A stretch of 37,095 nt of DNA from an uncultured Pelagibacteraceae bacterium (lineage in GTDB: Bacteria; Pseudomonadota; Alphaproteobacteria; Pelagibacterales; Pelagibacteraceae), in assembly GCA_902524635.1 (NCBI GenBank), contig CABZDY010000005.1, positions 1-37,095 on the forward strand, given 5' to 3'. The first letter of the stretch is position 1. Every line of letters starts with the position of its first letter. The position numbers were made by a program, and so were the translations under genes. Under the pieces are notes generated by a model. The model did not search any database, was not told where the DNA came from, and was given only the letters and a program-made list of their open reading frames with translations. This document shows positions 36,636 through 37,095 of the stretch, piece after piece.

Positions 36636-37095
36636 GCTATATTATTCATCTCGTAAAATTTTTTGACCCTTCCTAAGAATAAATTTTGATACATCTCTAA
36701 CTCTGCACCTTCTATTTTAAATTCCTGAAACAAAATATCTTTTGTACAAAGTAAAATTATACCCCCTTTCATTTTAGTTCCATGAACAATATCATGCGCT
36801 AAGGTATATGCCCCAAGTTGTAAAAAATAATCTTGAATATAATCTGTTTTTTTTGGTTTATTGCTTTGTTTAAAATCGATTACAACATCATTGCCCTGAT
36901 AAATACCAATTAAGTCAGCTGTGCCTGCATATTGTTCGGGATAATACAATGTTTCTTCAATTCCATATATTTCATCTAATTTACTATCTATGCCTTTTTC
37001 AATTATTTCTTTAGCCATATTTTTATATTGTTCATTACTTTCAAAAAAACTTTCATTAATTCTACCTCTTAAGTAATCCTCTATATATGAATGCA
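36632..37095 (-). CDS. PD-(D/E)XK superfamily nuclease, MGME1/RecB-like (partial, N-terminus outside window)
   Basis: YAGTADLIGIYQGNDVVIDFKQSNKPK (D...DxK motif) and QLGAYTLA. Frame stays open from the ATG at 37018 to the window edge (HSYIEDYLRGRINESFFESNEQYKN upstream), so the tracked ORF is truncated. Confidence 0.78.
   Translation of the reverse strand, partial: HSYIEDYLRGRINESFFESNEQYKNMAKEIIEKGIDSKLDEIYGIEETLYYPEQYAGTADLIGIYQGNDVVIDFKQSNKPKKTDYIQDYFLQLGAYTLAHDIVHGTKMKGGIILLCTKDILFQEFKIEGAELEMYQNLFLGRVKKFYEMNNIA

Noticed and set aside
1-37095. CRISPR arrays, tRNAs, rRNAs, transposases, integrases, prophage genes
   Set aside because: None seen by eye; no regularly spaced repeats, no att-like duplications, and the gene content is contiguous housekeeping. 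A tRNAscan or repeat finder was not run.

Overview
AT-rich, gene-dense window with gene content and order typical of a streamlined SAR11/Pelagibacterales-like alphaproteobacterium. This taxonomic call is inference from gene content, not a database match. I see no mobile element, prophage, CRISPR array, tRNA or rRNA. Nearly everything is housekeeping: prmC(partial)-prfA-ispG-lysC / ubiG / DUF1178-argJ / secA / accA / glcB / recR-ybaB-dnaX-ffs / pheA-kdsB / cycM / argF-argD-ABC2 permease / gcrA / SHOCT-NDUFA9-like / rnd-kdsD-lptC-lptB-aroA-cmk-rpsA-ihfB-pyrF-trpF-trpB-trpA-accD-folC / trxA-sbcB-like exonuclease-(small ORF)-PD-(D/E)XK nuclease(partial). One RNA gene is clear: the 4.5S SRP RNA (ffs) upstream of dnaX. 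The most interesting signals lie inside genes that look routine: (i) a TrpF-TrpB-TrpA set whose TrpB has several changed active-site motifs (ETGAGQH to DTGAGYA, SGRGD to SCGDA); (ii) a cytidylate kinase whose P-loop lysine is replaced (GKGT to GAGT) and a FolC with GTNGKGS changed to GTNAKAS; (iii) AccA with a C-terminal predicted transmembrane anchor; (iv) an LPS-export locus with LptC next to LptB and no LptA between them; (v) an MGME1-like nuclease, an unannotated 43-aa ORF and an ExoI-like exonuclease chained by 4-nt TTGA and ATGA overlaps; (vi) an A9 run in dnaX at the expected tau/gamma boundary. Some of these may be clade-wide traits, which cannot be judged from this window alone.
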